A model generated the notes under the pieces. It ran no database searches and had not been told where the DNA came from. It saw nothing but the letters and a program-made list of their open reading frames with translations. Below, one piece after another: positions 11,160-23,920 of a stretch of 64,000 nt of DNA. The number at the start of each line of letters is the position of its first letter. Within the stretch, counting starts at the first letter, position 1. Location of the stretch: positions 86,451 to 150,450 of the forward strand of contig JAHLWZ010000721.1 in assembly GCA_020536535.1 (NCBI GenBank), read 5' to 3'. This DNA comes from Pelomyxa schiedti. Lineage: Eukaryota > Evosea > Pelobiontida > Pelomyxidae. Position numbers and translations under genes: made by a program.

Positions 11160-13878
11160 ACCCTTTTTGAGAGAGATGGGAAGATTCAGTAGATAGCAGA
11201 ATAGGGACATTGTACTGGGAGGGCGATTCTGTGAATCCAGAATCTCAAGGGGAATTTCAAAAATGGCATCAGAGGGAGTGTTTTTGGGGCCTCCTGAGAC
11301 AAGCCAAAGCTCCGAGGTCAGACGGTATATAGTGCCACTAGCAGTAGGGCATGAAAATGCAGAAGCATAAGGTTGCAGAAAGACTAGAAGAGAAGCACCC
11401 AAAGTGGGGTGTATCAGCCAGGTAAACCAAAAGAGCTGTATCTCTGTGGATGAATTGTCACGACCGTGTTGGAACTGGGAGAGTACAATGGAACAATGAG
11501 ACATACCTCCGACATGCTGAGACGTGGGTGACTTGTTCGATTTGACTGGACAATTTTGTTTTGGAGAGTCAATCATCATTTGAGAACTGAGAGAGAGCAA
11601 TCGGAACACACGTGAGAAATCCAGGCCTACTAGTGACGTGTTCGATTCAAATGCTGTTGCAATGCTTGTTGCTTCTTCACCCCCAATCTCGTTGCCTTGG
11701 TGATGTTTGTTTTAGAGAGAGTCAACCATCATTTGGGAATTGAGGGAGAGCACCACTTATATGCAGATACACGAGTGACTTGTTCGATTCGAGTGCCCTC
11801 GCAATGCTTGTTGCTCCCTCAGTCCCAATTTGGTTGTCTGAGTGATTTTGTTTTGGAGAGTCAATTCATCATCTGAGGAACACAATGGAAACAGGCCTGG
11901 TATATACAGAAATACGAGTGATTTGTTTGATTTGAGTGCTCTCGCAATGCTTGTTGCTCCCTCACTCCCAATTTTGTTGTCTGGACGATTTTGTTTTGGA
12001 GAGAGTCAATCCTCGTTTGAGAATTGAGAAAGAGAGAGCACAATGGGAACGCACTTGACATATCCAGGCATACCAGTGACGTGTTCGATTCAAGTGCTCT
12101 CGCAATACTTGTTGCTCCCTCACTCCCAATCTCGTTGTCTTGGTGATTTTGTTTTGGAGAGTCAACCCAGCATTTGAGAATTGAGAAAGAGAGCACAATG
12201 GAGACACACATGATATCTCAAGAGACACAATTGATTTGTTCCATTCGAGCGCTCTCGCAATGCTTGTTGCTCCCCCATTCCCAATCCTGTTGACTGGGTG
12301 ATGGTTGTTTTGGAGGGTAAGTCATCATCCAAGAGTTGAGAGAAGAAAATGGGAACACACGTGATATATCCAGAGACACAATTGACTTGTTTGATTCGAG
12401 TGCTCTCAAAATGCTTGTTGTGCCTTCACTCCCAATTTTATTGCCTGAGTGGTTTTGTTTTTTGGAGTCAACCCCATCCAAGAATTCAGAGAGATCACAA
12501 TGGGAACACACGTGATATATTCAGATGCACGAGTGACTTGTTCGATTCAAGTGCCCTCGCAATGATTGTTGCTCCTTCACTCCCAATTCCGTTGCCTGGA
12601 TGGGTTTGTTTTGGAGAGTCGATCATTATTTCAGAATTGAGAGGGAATGGGAACACGCCTGCTATATCCAGAGACATGAGTGACTTGTTCGATTCAAGTG
12701 CCCTCGCAATGCTTGTTGCTCCTTCACTCCCAATTTTGTTGTCTGGTGCATCAGCTTCTGTGAATTGGGAGAACACGATGGGAAACACACCTGCTATACT
12801 CAGAGACACGAGTGACCTGTTCGATTCCAGTGCTCTTGCAATGATTGTTGCTCCTTCACTCCCCATTTCGTTGGCTGGTGATTTTTTTTTGGAGGGCAAA
12901 TCATCACTTGAGAATTGAGAGAGGACAACTAGCACACATGATATACGCAGAGACACAAGTGATATGTTCGATTCCAGTGCTCTCATGATGCTTGTTATTC
13001 CCTCGCTCCCAATTTCGTTGCCTGAGTGTTTTTTGGAGAGTCGACCATCACTTGAGACTTGTAGAGAGCACAATGGGAACACACCTGCTATATCTAGATA
13101 CACGAGTGACTTGTTCGATTCGAGTGCCCTCGCAATGCTTCTCGCTCCTTCACTCCCAATTGCATTCCCTGTGTGATTTTGTTGAGTCCACCATCATTAG
13201 AGGAGAGAGAGAACAATGGCAGAAAGGCACATACTACTGAGATTCAGAGACACGAGTGAGTTGTTCAATTCAAGTGCTCTCGCAATGCTTGTTGCTCCCT
13301 CGTTTCCAATTTGGTTGCCTGGGCGATTTTGTTTTAGAGGGAAAATCACCATTTGGGAATAGAGAGAGACCCTGACGAGGGCACATACTTTCGAGTTTCA
13401 AGTACACGAGTGACTTGTTCGATGCGAGTGCTCTCGCAATGATTGATGCTCCCTCGCTCCCAACTCCACAATCCTCAAGGTTCAAGCGCCTGCAAGCACA
13501 ACGTGGAATCGCCAGCTCAGCGCACACCCTCCCCAAGGTTGTGTGGCCTCCCACTTGAAAGTCAGAGGCATGGAAAGCTTGGTCACTTTGCAATAGACTG
13601 CTCGGGAGTGTTGGTCTGCGCCACAACATGGGTGGTGAACAAAATAACAAGATATTCAACGGACCTGGAACTCTAATGACTTCCAGCTTTTTTCCAAAAC
13701 CAACCAGCTCCTTGACACTCTCGGTTGGTAAGTCAGTTCCCGTCCGTTCTGCGGTTCTCCTGAACTGGGGTAAAGTGCGTGCGCATTTGCGGCTGCGATG
13801 TACTTGGCAGGTTTGACCCACAGTGGAGATTGATGGTTGGGGTTTTCCTTCGTCGTTGTGTTTTGCAGTTGCAGGCAC
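11160..13878 (-). CDS. Leucine-rich-repeat protein built from 13 one-repeat exons (NLRC3/RNI type)
   Basis: Thirteen near-identical exons of about 84 nt recur every 140-158 bp from 13450 to 11620. Each encodes one 28-residue repeat of the form HNEIGSEGATSIARALESN followed by xSLVxLDIS. Phase-1 GT-AG introns of about 60-70 nt separate them (5' site after TCAC, 3' site before ACAAC). A 14th, core-less remnant lies near 11540. An N-terminal exon set (about 13800-13490) gives GFGKKLEVIRVP ... SMPLTFKWEATQPWGGRLNL, leading into the first repeat. No clear ATG was found: the open frame begins at GTG 13878, so the first exon is unresolved. After the repeats an open frame (EIQLFWFTWLIHPTLG ...) runs to 11088, into the caspase ORF, so the true 3' end is spliced or fused. 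Curved LRR arrays of this type sense ligands in NLR-like proteins; the ligand here is unknown. Confidence 0.72.
11612..13470 (-). repeat. Tandem exon+intron repeat array, 13 units of about 150 bp
   Basis: The unit consists of one LRR exon plus its intron. Intron sequences (TTCCCATTGTGCTCTCTC ... CTCCAAAACAAAATC) are conserved between units about as visibly as exons. That indicates recent unequal duplication or gene conversion rather than ancient repeats. Anchor positions of the GTGACTTGTTCGATTC-like exon core are about 11632, 11772, 11917, 12071, 12229, 12381, 12530, 12675, 12810, 12957, 13103, 13253 and 13407. Confidence 0.85.
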
Positions 13879-13934
13879 TTTAATTAATTATCTTTTCCGC
13901 GATCAAGAGCGAGCGAGAGCCAGCAAGCGAACAA

Positions 13935-16900
13935 ATGCAAGATCCGGCGACGTCGGGGCCTGTGCAACAGAATGCAGCAGATCAACAGCGACAACAGTCG
14001 ATTAACTTATTGGTTGCGCTACTGAGCGCCGACAATCCCACGCGAGTCGCCGCCGAGATGCAACTGCACACCCTGAAGCAGAGCGCCCCCGACGCGTTCG
14101 TTACCTCTATGCTCGAAACCGCCTTGTCGCTCCTGGCGCAGGCTACGTCGGCTCCGTCGCCGGGAATTGACGAGGCAAGTTACCGCCAAATGCAAATCAC
14201 GACGGGAACTTGGAGGCAAATGATAGTCACACTTCTGCGCCCAATGTTGATTGCTGGTGAATCGTCGAAGCACAAAGAATCGGTCTGGAATTGTTTGAGC
14301 CTGCAGACCAAAGCCCAAGCGAAGGTGCATGTCAATTCAATTTCTGAATCATGCAAAAGCTGTGTTAGTTTCAGATTGATTGTGGCACACACACCCTGTT
14401 TGTTGTTGTTACTGCCGGCATCATGCTGGTTTTTTCCAAGGCAAACAATTCTCACACTTTCCAAGGTTTATTTGCTTCAGTTCATGGAACACGAGGTTGA
14501 CCGCAAAGTTATCAGGAAGCTTTCCAACACTGTGGCTGAAATCGGGGGCTCTCTTTTTGCTGCTGGTAAGACAATATACCAGGTTTCACCGTTCACTTTC
14601 CAGACATGTAATCATACTCCCAGGTGAATGGCCTGATTTATTACCGTTCCTCTTTCGATGCAGTAAATCTACGGTGGCTCAAATCCCTTATCCTTCGCCT
14701 TTCTCAGTTGCTAACCAAGCTTACACAGGTTCCCACTCAGAGGATAATCTCGCTTGGTGTTATTTCCGAGCTTGCAGTGGTGTTAGGAGCAGAGACATTC
14801 CGAACCTTCCTGGCATCCATTGGAGAAATTCTACGTGCTGCCTTGACCGATGCGGACAATAAAGTAATTGAATAAGCTCCATAATCAAATTCACACCTCT
14901 CTCAAGGTGAGACTGGAGGCACTTCTTTCTACTGCTATTTTCTTGCAACTGATGGAAGCGCAAGAGGAAAGGCAGTTATTTCAACAACTGCTTCCCATGA
15001 TGCTTGAGGTATTCATCCACCAATTTTGTGCCCGTTCCAATGTTGTATTAGTGTGTTATGTCATCTCTTAAACTGGGAAATCAAATGGAAGCACGACAAG
15101 CCATGGAAGTCTTTATGGAGTTAGCAGAAAAAACTCCAACCTTTTTCAGACCTTGCCTACCACAACTCATAGCAGCCATGCTCTCCATTGGAAATGCTCA
15201 GTCAGGTCTTGAGGATGGTGTGAACCGCAACACTCTTTCCCCCTTCGCTTCAAAATATATTTGTAAACTACATTTCATAGAGACCAAACGATCTGCTTTG
15301 GAAGTTTTACTCGAATTGTGTGTGGCCAGACCGACAACTATGAGGTTTGGTGTATCCATTCTGCACTTCACGTTTATGAACATCGGGACAGGAAACAAGA
15401 AAACTTCTTGCACTCAATTCTTTCTCTCGTTCTTTCATGGATGGTTGAAGTTCCGGATAATGAAGGGTGGTATGCGTTCGAGGAGGAAGAAGAGTGCAAC
15501 TCCACTGTGGGAGAAGAGGCTTTAGATAGAATCTGTATGAGCTTTGGTATGTAAATATCGTAATGTACCCAAATGCTGACTTGTACGGTACTCTTATAGG
15601 TGGGAAAGTGATTGTACCAGTTCTATTCCCGTTCATTCAGAACCTTGTTGGTAATTCCACTGATTGGCGCCATCGCTGGACAGGAGCAAAGGCAATCAGC
15701 ATTGCTGGTGAGGGATGTAAGTTTGTACTGAAGGAACATCTTGCTCAACTAATAAAGTATGCGTTTTATTTACTTATTTGTTTGTTTTCTTTGTCCTCTT
15801 TTGACTTGGATTGTATGTTCAACAAAAAAGGGTAGTTCAACCACTAACAAATGACCCGCACGCACGTGTGCGATGGGCAGCCATGAATTGTCTGGCACGC
15901 ATGCTTATTGACTATGCAGTATGAGCACCCATATTTGGCTTTCTTTTTTACGTACATCAGCCGGAAATACAAGAAGAGTATGGAAGTGAAATTGTTCCAA
16001 TAATACTGGGCAAGTCAACTGATGCCTGTGTGAGGTTTAAACCCAACAAATTATCTCAAAAGCAACCAACTGAAGCAAAGGGTGCAAGCACACTGCTGCA
16101 CAGCTATTTCACGCTATTCTGAGACATGCATGAAGTCTACTCTCACTCCGTACCTGGATTCAATTCTTAACCGCTTATCTCAGATTTTATTGATACAGTG
16201 TGTCTCTTTATTGTCTTATTAATCACCTAATTGAAAAACAAAAGGAACAAGAACCTGCTAGAGGTTGCCCTAACAGCACTATCCTCTGTTGCTGTTGGCG
16301 CAAGAGAGGGTTTTAAACAAGTAGTTAGTAGTAATGGTTCTCTATTTCTAACACCTGGCAGCACTATGCTTCTTTCATTCCTTATTTGAAGTCTCTTATG
16401 TTACTCGATGGTAAAGATATGGCATCGATCCGAATCAAGGCTATAGAGACAATAACCCTTATAGGTGATTTTTTTTATTGTTTGTTTTTTCCCTCCATCT
16501 GAAATAACTGTAAGGAGTGGCTGTCGGGAAGGAAATATTCGCCAAAGATGCAGTTGATGTCCTACAGATTATCCTTCATACAAATGGTTACATTCCTGTG
16601 TAAAACGTGAAACATGAATAATTCGGGAAAACAGTTGCCCCAGATGATCCCAATGTTTCTCTGCTAGAATCTTCTTGCAGTAGAATTGCAGAATGCTTGG
16701 AAGACCACTTTGCACCATACTTGCCCTCTGTTCTGCCTTCCGTATTAGCAAGAGCTTCTGCACTCGCTGATTTCTCGTATAGTGAGGATGAAGAAGATGA
16801 AACATCATCAGATGCTGGTTCACTCACTCCTTTATATAAGTACTGACCTAAGTCACAGACGATGAAACAAGAAAAACTTCCATTATCGAAGACAAATCGG

Positions 16901-18694
16901 AGGCGTCACATTTATTGTTAGTGTATGCGTCTCATGTTCCCACAGCCTTTCTACCCTACGTGGAACAAGTCGCTAAGATATTTGTGGAAAATATGGATTT
17001 TGAATATCATGAAGGTGTCAATGAAAAATTCCCTACGTGAAAAAGATCTTAATATGCTACAGGAGTTCGAAGTGCAGCTGCACTCAGTCCTCCTCATCTC
17101 TTGGGATGCATAAAAGAAAACATGGCAAAATGTTTGTAAATTCCCCCGGCATTGGTACACTTACCATGACTACCTACAGTGGCTGCAGCCACTGGCCAAG
17201 CAACCGGAAACACGATGCTGGTTCAATTGTGGCAGTTCATGTTCCCTGCACTTCTAGAAGCTGCAAAGAAGGAACCTGATTTAGAAGTATTAGTCGAACA
17301 GCTTCGTTCTATTAATGAGGTTTCTCCCTTCTGGTTGAAAAGGAACTGGGTACACTTACTCTGTCTAGTCAATGACTGATATTGATGGACCATCACTTAC
17401 TTCCCAAATGGTGGAAGATATGGCCGATGGCATTGTATTCTTCATAAAGGAATGGCAATCAAGAAGTCTCTTACGCGATAGTATGTCAGTCCTACGTATT
17501 CTTCATTTTTACACTCCTCAGGAGCTAGAAGAAAAGCTCTTTCTGACGAAGAAGAAACTGCTAAACTTGAAGAGGAAGATGAAGAAGAGTTCGAAATTCT
17601 CGCCCAAGTTTTTTCAAGAAAAAAGCTTGTACCCAATTAATATCTTGTTTCAGATTTCTGAAAATTCTGGAATGTTAGCGCATTACCACAACGACCAATA
17701 CTTACCTTTGTTCCAATCCAAGGTGTTACCCGTTGTTCTCGAGATGATGGTACGGGGAGTTTTACTTGAGTCCTTCATTTGACACTTCATCCATAGTCAA
17801 AAAACAGATCTTTATGCGAACGGCAGAGAGCTTTGTGCATATTTGACGATCTTATAGAGTTTTCAGGGTAAGTTCTTGTGACTAAAAACAGTAATGTAAA
17901 AGCATTATCTAGCCAAAAAATTATCCCACTTATGCCATATTTCTTCAACTCCCTGCTGGAATCTGTATCAGCTGAAGAACCCGAGTTAAGACAAGCTGCT
18001 GCCTATGGTCTCGGAATGTGTGCAAAAAATCTTGGCCCGGCTTTCTCTCCTTATGCATCAGGTAGCTTTCCAAACTGACCAGATCAAGCCAACTCTTTCT
18101 TAGATGTATGCAATAGACTGCGCATGCTAATTCAGCACCCCGAATCACGAGAGACTGAAGACAACATCCACGCGACTGAAAACGCAATTTCAGCTTTGGG
18201 GAAAATATGCCGGCATCAAACTCAACATATCAATCTCAGTGAAGTTCTTCCTCTGTGGCTGTCATTTCTTCCCGTCACGGAAGATGCTATGGAAGCGCAC
18301 CAGTGTTACGACACACTATGCCATTTCATAGAAAGGTATAATTTCCTTCTCAAAGTTCTACCACTAACTTGCTTTTCACAGTGGAAATCCTCATATTCTT
18401 GGAGCCAATTACTCCAACCTCCCACATCTCGTTAAAGTATTTGTAACCGTGCTAGATACAACCTTGGTAACAGCAGAGCTGAGCGCAAGGATGTGCAAGG
18501 TGTTGCAGTGGGCAACGCAATCAGCAAGTACGGGCGCCCCGAGTGGTGGCACACCTCCTGTATCACCACAAGTTTTACAGGCTTCCTGGGGCAATTTAAC
18601 ACCTGAAGGCCGAGCCAAAATACAACAAATTATGGCAAGCTACTTGACAACGCAGAGCAACACAACCAGCACAAACACCAGTAATTCTACGTGA
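13935..18694 (+). CDS. IPO5: Importin-5-like karyopherin beta (Kap121/RanBP5 family)
   Basis: The gene starts at ATG 13935 and shares a 57-bp divergent promoter gap with the LRR gene. It ends at 18694 after an Asn/Thr tail. About 20 or more short introns separate exons of HEAT-repeat sequence, for example VDRKVIRKLSNTVAEIGGSL, ISLGVISELAVVLGAETFRT, QAMEVFMELAEKTPTFFRP, KRSALEVLLELCVARPT, and in the C-terminal half PELRQAAAYGLGMCAKNLGP and NAISALGKICRHQTQHINL. These match the order and conserved positions of importin-5, a soluble receptor that carries ribosomal proteins and histones into the nucleus with Ran-GTP. An acidic loop near EEDEEEFE (about 17560-17590) fits the family. No frameshift is evident; apparent stops fall in introns. 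Exact exon borders in 15560-17100 are not fully resolved. Confidence 0.85.
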
Positions 18695-18988
18695 AAAACA
18701 CGGCCGTACTCCAGTAATAGACAACACCCACATTTCCTGCATTAAGGTAACTGATCCCCACACATTCCACAAACGAGGAACCCATCGCCCATGTATAAAA
18801 CGTGCACCTTATCCAGAGCCAAAAACAGCTTTTTTTTTGGTCCCCGCATTTTTGTTCCATAAAAGGTTACTACTCGGCGACATCACAACTCCCGGCCCCG
18901 AAAGTCCACAACGAACAAACAAAAAACAAAAAATAAAAAAAAAAAACACCCACAACAAGCCATAGAACCAGGAAGAAGAGACAAAAAG

Positions 18989-20607
18989 ATGTCGTTCCAG
19001 GAGTGTAAGAACGTACTACGAAAGTTATTGAACTTGGCTGTGTTGTGGACATGTGGTGCCGGATGGCTGAGTTGCAACGCACAGCCGATACTTACTGCTA
19101 CCGATTTGATAGTAGGACAAGGGTATTCTACCTTTTCTATGGTTTTTTTTTTTTAATTAAAAAAAATAAAATAAAAACAAACACTTCTCGCGGTGTTGTA
19201 TGGCTTGGTGATTATCGTTATACTAACGCAATACGGCTTTGAAGATATCCAGCTGAATTCCACCGTGCGTGGACAGCAGATAATTTTGAACTGGGAATGC
19301 AACGCATTCCGCCAACGAAGGCGGGGTCACGGGCCGTGCTTCTTATGCACGGTGTGTTTACCAATGCCGGCTGCTGGGTCGCCAACTTCCCTTTCAATGT
19401 ACGGGCATTTTCGCGTCGCCTTTATTCCATTCTGCTATTTGACAAAAAGATTTAGGATCTAGCCTTTATGTTGCATGACGCAGGCTGGGATGTGTGGCTT
19501 GGCAACTTCAGAGGCACAGTGTATTCTTATTATAACGCCAACTACACGGCGGACGAAGAAAAGTTTTGGGAGTGGAGGTAACTTTTCATCTTGCCTTTAA
19601 AAAATGACTCATCACATATAGCTGGCCTGAAATGGGAACATACGACGTCCCTGCTATGATTGATTATGTTCTTGACACTACCGGGCATAAACAGCTCACT
19701 GCTGTGTGCCACAGTGAAGGTTGTGCCAACTCCTTGGTAGCACTCAGCACCCTACCTGAGTATGCTGACAAAATTGGATTTTTGATGGCTTTAGGTAATA
19801 AACTTTTTGTATTTTTTTCACTAAATCTGTGTTAGCTCCAGCTGTTTACGTTGGGCATACAACCAGTTTGCCTGCTGTGATTGGTCTGAAGTTGGACTTT
19901 GGCAATGTGCTCTATGACCATAACATTTGGCATATGAAGGGATTAACGAAACTTGAAGGTAGCATTTCCCTTCACGCTTTCCAGCTTACACATGTTTAGA
20001 ATTCCTTCTCTCTGAGTTTTGTGAATCGTACCCTGAAATTTGTGCACTCACTTTAGATGTTGTATAGCCTGCATGTTGTTTTCCTCTAAATTATGAAAAG
20101 GTGGTGATGGGCTGGGACATGACTAACTGCAATGCCTCCCGCATGCCCGTTTATCTGGAACTCACCGACTCCACTTCCACACGAAATTTGCAGCATGGGT
20201 TCGAAGCTATGGCCACAAATCTATTTGCCTATTACGATTACCAAGATGTACTCTTCCCAAGCATATTGCTCATTTCTTACACTGTTAGAATGCAACGAAC
20301 ATAGAATACTACGGAGCAACAACAGTTCCCCTCATACCCCTTTGGAACATTAAAAACAAAATGGCACTATACTACGGAGGCAGGGACGCACTTGTTACTG
20401 AATATGATGTCATAAACTCCCTTCTCCCATCGTTGAGCAATGCAGAGTTTGTAATACCCCCACAAGAAATTCCAATGTGGAACCACGGTACACTTCTTTC
20501 TTCGGCAACAAAAGAACTTAAACCAACAAACAGCTGACTTTGTGTTGACCATGGACGGAACCTGGTATACACAAATGGTGGATGTACTCGACACTTTTGG
20601 CATCTAA
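18989..20607 (+). CDS. Lysosomal acid lipase / gastric lipase family protein
   Basis: The start is ATG 18989 and the stop is 20607. A Cys-containing hydrophobic N-terminal segment (LLNLAVLWTCGAGWLS) looks like a signal peptide or anchor. Family landmarks appear in order: LLMHGVFTNAGCWVANFPFN (oxyanion HG), AGWDVWLGNFRGTVYSYYN, a WSWPEMGTYDVPAMIDYV motif, the nucleophile elbow AVCHSEGCANS, ALYYGGRDALVTEYDV with the acid Asp, and PMWNHADFVLTMDG with the catalytic His. That last motif is joined by removing a short intron at about 20488-20532. Acid lipases hydrolyse cholesteryl esters and triglycerides in endolysosomes, fitting a phagotroph. Oddity: the usual GHSxG elbow is CHSEG, with the first Gly replaced by Cys, although Ser, Asp and His are present. 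About seven short introns. Confidence 0.83.
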
Positions 20608-20690
20608 AAACAAAGACAAACAAAAAAAGTACTTTTATTTTGAAACAAACGAAATTTTTTTTACGAAACACTTTACACGAAAAAGTTAAG

Positions 20691-23600
20691 ATGAGCGTGT
20701 GGTCGTGGCGTAGCAGCGACGCCAGCGAAATTGAGACCGAACAAGATAACGCGTTGTCGTTGTGTCACACGATATTGGGCCAGTTCCAGCCGCTCTTCCG
20801 CAGATCTCTGCGCGAGACGCTTTTCCGGCACCTCAAGGAGGAACGCGTCGCACGAGAAAAAGCGGCGGCGGAGAAACGCAAATACGTAAGATCTAGATCT
20901 ACGCAAGTCACTGCATGTGTCGGCAAACCGGCGTCGGCTACGTCAAGTTCACTGGCAAAGTTACGCTCCGGCGAAGAAGCACTTGTTGACGACGACGGTT
21001 GCTCGTCGTGCGGAACCTCGACGTCGGTCACGTCACAGTCGAGCCGCGTTGTGTGTGGAAAGATACCGCGGTGCATTGATAGATCAGTCTTGCTTAATGT
21101 GGTTGGTGACTATTCCTTGCAATTTCAAGCAACAGTTGTTTTGCACACAGTGACATTTTAACCAGTGGCAATATTAGATGGACAGGGACTTGAAGTTTGC
21201 TGTTGTACAGCAGAAACCGCCAGGTAAAATTTAGTTCCTTTGGACTGCTACAAGTCTCCCTTAATGTCTTTCTACCTCAGGTGATCAAGAATTACCTTTT
21301 TACATCATTTTCTGCTCTTTGGGTGAAAATCAGCATGTTGTGTATCGTGGTGCTGACCAATTTAGAGCTCTTTTCCAGGAGGTATCCCACTTGCATTCAA
21401 CAATCACTCACATGCTTGGAAGTTGTTTAACCAAGCTGGTATCGCTCTATGGTCTCTTTTCGCAGATTATAGTACTCCAGAGAATGCCCAGAAATTTCTT
21501 ATGCAGTGTGTGCATATAAAATCAATCGCCCGAGCAGGGCTTTTAGCGCGATGGCTAGGGTTGTCAGGTACTTGCTGTTAATCTTACCACAATTTAATGA
21601 GCATTCCTGTCAAGCCCCGAAATACGATCCTATTTTGTCGGCAACCTTGTTGAATACCTTCCAATCACTAATGAAGTTTGACCACCCCATGACCGAGCAA
21701 CCAGTTGATGCACTTGTGCAATATATAGTTACTGAAGTGGAAAAGACTTTTCCCCCAAAATGGGCCATTTCATGTACCACTGGTAAAAGTAAACGGTTTA
21801 TGGCGAAGTATGAGTTGAAAAGGCAAGAGTACCGCGCATCATTGAGTGAAACAATTACCCCTGAGGTGAAGCTAGAATGGAAAAGTGGGACAAACTTGTT
21901 TGAATGAAAAATATATTGACATTTTTCCAGCCACCATGAATTACTACAAGCAGAAATCCCACGTAGATGCTCGATACTTCGAGAGTTCGTTAAGTCTGGA
22001 ACAACACATTAAACATGACATCAAGTCGTTCATTGGCCACGGTAAGTTCAACTGTATGTTGCATTTACTAAAACATCAAGAAATGGAAAAGATCAGTAAG
22101 GCACTGTGTGACTTGATATCAGACATTCTTGGCTTCTTAAATGAGCCACTGAGCACTGTTACTCACCACATGCTCATAAACAAAAACTCTTTCTCATTTT
22201 TGGCAACCTTGCGGAATTTTACTTCCACAAGTTCGTTAAATGAACAAAGAAGTGCCATGACTGCAGAACTTCTTGCACTGCAGAGAAGTACCAACGAAAC
22301 TGTAGTGTACCAAAAAAATTTGCCAATGTACAAACAAAGTCAACACAGATTGAAGAGAACATGTTCCCATTATTTGGAGCAATTTCAGAACAGCTAATGA
22401 CCTGGGTAGTTCGAAATATACATTTATTCGAAACTAATGCCTCCAAGGCTCTCCCTCAAATTTTCCAGCCTCTTGTAAATGTATTTAAAGTCTCTGGCAC
22501 AGTTTGGAGAAGATTGATACAAAATTTCTACAGTAGTGTTTTCATGAACACCGTAACTTTCAGTTATCGACCTTTCTTATCTGAAAACCAACACAAGATA
22601 TCTTCCATTCTGCTCGTGAAGAAAAAGCAACTTATGTTGTTGTACTCTGAACCAGCACCCACCTCTGACCAAATAAGAAGGCAGCTTGCAGATGATGAAG
22701 AATACTTAAGGCAACGGGTGTTGTACGCTGACTGTGAATTAAAGGCACGTGAAACATATGGCCGGCAAAAAAAGTCACACACTACAGTTTGACCTGTGGA
22801 AAGCACTGCGCGAAATACGTAATGACCTGCGCAACAACGGGTCCAGGGTCAGTGATGACGTAGGTACGACTTTGATGTCGCTCCTATCCAGTAATCCCTC
22901 TCCAAAAAACAAAAAGTTGCTTTCCTAGGAGGTGTTCAGGAATTCTTGACTTCTCTCTTGCAGCTACAAACTGATTCCTGGTTTAAGTTTGTATCAAAGA
23001 TGATCGACTTCTTAGCATTCAAGGCTTCTGATACTAAGTGGCTATCCAGTCGACATAGGATTGAGCAGGTTGTTACCAAGGCCCATGACTCCGGCGTTTC
23101 ACTTGCCATGAAGCATTTCTACAAGCACTCAGCCATTGTATGCGTCTATAAAAAAATACAGCATGGTGACTAACATCTTTCATCAGTTACTCCCTCAATC
23201 TATAGCTAAGCTAATCTCGAGACCTCTAGTGACACCCATACTGTCCTCACTCTGGGACAGCTTAGTAAATGATATCAACTTCCGGAATACTTCAACATTT
23301 CTTCAGTTACACTCACTTCTTGACATGACATCATTGTGCAACTCATGTATTGAAGACTTACTCGAAAGTACGCCTACAGTGTGATTACTGCCTATTAATG
23401 TTCCTACCCTAGATTCCCCTATACAAGGGAATAACCTGACCTCTTTGATTGGTGGATTTCTCAACAATGTCCTAGAGAAGGCAAGACAGAAGGCGAGAGC
23501 TCCAATTCCACGCAAGAGGCCGGCTGCTAACGCTTCCATTATATCCCAAGACTCATCCCGGGTTAGCCTGCACATACACGCCAAGAAAAACGCAGGCGGG

Positions 23601-23846
23601 GCCACGGTACTGGAAGAGGGCAGCGAATCAGACAGCGTCACCGTCGGCGACAGTACATCCACCTCCGGCTATTCCTCAGCCAGTGAGGATGATGATTACG
23701 ATGACGATGACGAAGATGACTCAATAGAAACACCACTACACACAAGCCAGCCCTCCACAACAACCACCACAACAACAACAACAACAAGCACAGGCACAAG
23801 AACACTATCAAGAGATGTCAAACTGCCAGCTGTTAATAATCCTTAA
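20691..23846 (+). CDS. Unrecognised large helical protein with acidic, poly-Thr tail
   Basis: Starts at ATG 20691 in an A-rich context (AAAAAGTTAAGATG). The first exon is basic and helical, with a Ser/Thr linker. A stretch near 21280-21530 (FYIIFCSLGENQHVVYRGA, then DQFRALFQEVSHLHSTITH) has the spacing of a PX-like phosphoinositide domain, but this is weak. The body (21506-23390) is long and helical, for example ALCDLISDILGFLNEPLST and QIRRQLADDEEYLRQRV. Short introns are visible from domain continuity. The final exon has a basic patch (RKRPAANA), an acidic run of Asp (about 23690-23720), ten consecutive Thr codons, and a stop at 23846. No family was recognised. The gene may be a membrane-trafficking scaffold, but nothing here proves it. 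Confidence 0.6.
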
Positions 23847-23920
23847 CCTCCTATTAATGCAGCTGTGATGTAGACTATGTGACAAAAAAAAATGATCAAA
23901 ACATTCTTCATCGAGACCGA

